NCBI GenBank assembly: GCA_017936845.1
Contig: JAGBES010000028.1
Span: 1-33,023, forward strand
Length of the DNA: 33,023 nt
Direction: 5' to 3'
Source: Bacilli bacterium
GTDB taxonomy: Bacteria; Bacillota_I; Bacilli_A; RF39; UBA660
In this document: positions 32,889 to 33,023 of the stretch, in pieces
Numbering within the stretch: position 1 is the stretch's first letter
Layout of the letters: each line of letters starts with the position of its first letter
Position numbers and translations under genes: made by a program
Notes under the pieces: generated by a model
Seen by the model: the letters and a program-made list of their open reading frames with translations, nothing else
Databases searched by the model: none
Told to the model about the DNA's origin: nothing

Positions 32889-33023
32889 TGTAAGATAAAA
32901 GTGTACACAAAAAAAGTGTATACTTTTATTTTTGATATAATTTAATAAAGGAGATGATAAATATGTCACGTGGGAGACCAAATGGCGGAAAAAATAAATG
33001 TTGGACAAAAGAAGAAAAAGAAA
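32889..33023 (+). mobile_element. left end of an insertion sequence (IS3-like), runs off window
   Basis: From about 32889 (TGTAAGATAAAAGTGTACAC) the sequence no longer fits the EAL gene. A 13-bp inverted repeat (32896-32908 with 32916-32928, one mismatch) is followed by a TATAAT box, AAAGGAG and a transposase start. The exact terminal repeat and target duplication cannot be fixed without the other end. Confidence 0.65.
32963..33023 (+). CDS. transposase OrfA, N-terminal 20 residues (partial)
   Basis: ATG 32963 follows AAAGGAGATGATAAAT. The visible product, MSRGRPNGGKNKCWTKEEKE, resembles the start of IS3/IS150-type OrfA proteins, which open with a GRPxGxKNKxWSxEEK motif before a helix-turn-helix. 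It continues beyond the window. Confidence 0.6.
   Translation, partial: MSRGRPNGGKNKCWTKEEKE

Noticed and set aside
32889-33008. The first 40 codons of the open frame that leads into the EAL gene from a TTG at 33008.
   Set aside because: They are antisense to the IS end and the transposase start, and have no ribosome binding site. They are read-through of the IS, not the native N-terminus.
1-33023. Mycoplasma-type code with TGA as tryptophan.
   Set aside because: Tryptophan is encoded by TGG, and TGA ends several genes in tight, sensible places, such as the RHS-immunity ATGA overlap.

Overview
The window comes from a very AT-rich Gram-positive bacterium, most likely an uncultured Firmicutes/Bacilli-type lineage. 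The grounds are: strong AGGAGG-type ribosome binding sites; a gene order of comN, unknown gene, relA, dtd with a divergent spoVB, which recalls the yrzD/spoVB/relA/dtd neighbourhood of Bacilli; and DUF1292, NfeD/slipin and FtsX-type ABC families. TGA is a stop here (several genes end on it, tryptophan is TGG), so it does not use the Mycoplasma code. Species cannot be fixed from the sequence.

Region 1 (1-9340, minus strand) is an accessory toxin island. Reading from its promoter at about 9301-9328, it has: a long structured leader with a 12-residue leader ORF; a phage baseplate/tail-collar-like protein; a 2013-residue leaderless RHS/YD-repeat protein with lectin-like insertions and a C-terminal polymorphic-toxin type 44-like tail; a coupled membrane-anchored putative immunity protein; short orphan ORFs and decayed sequence; a sigma-70 region-4-like regulator; a holin; and the start of an M23 peptidase that runs off the left edge. 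A large leaderless toxin beside its own sigma-like factor, a holin and a peptidoglycan hydrolase suggests lysis- or holin-dependent release. This resembles in logic, not in sequence, the tcdR/toxin/tcdE arrangement of Clostridioides difficile.

Region 2 (9435-26960) is chromosomal core. A minus-strand operon runs comN, unknown, relA, dtd, AI-2E-family permease, queuosine-precursor transporter and ends in two terminators. spoVB is divergent from it. Then come a secreted lysozyme-like protein with an internally duplicated domain, an NfeD/slipin membrane pair, a DUF1292/coiled-coil pair, phosphoglycerate mutase, an ABC transporter with its two-component system, and a TtcA-type tRNA thiolase with a cysteine desulfurase.

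Region 3 (27100-33023) is again accessory. It holds an isolated plus-strand membrane protein of unknown function, a small membrane protein, an ASCH-GNAT fusion with a Nudix hydrolase, a truncated GNAT remnant, an XRE repressor with a BRO-N/DinD-like partner, and an EAL-domain c-di-GMP phosphodiesterase gene cut by an insertion sequence whose transposase starts at the right edge.
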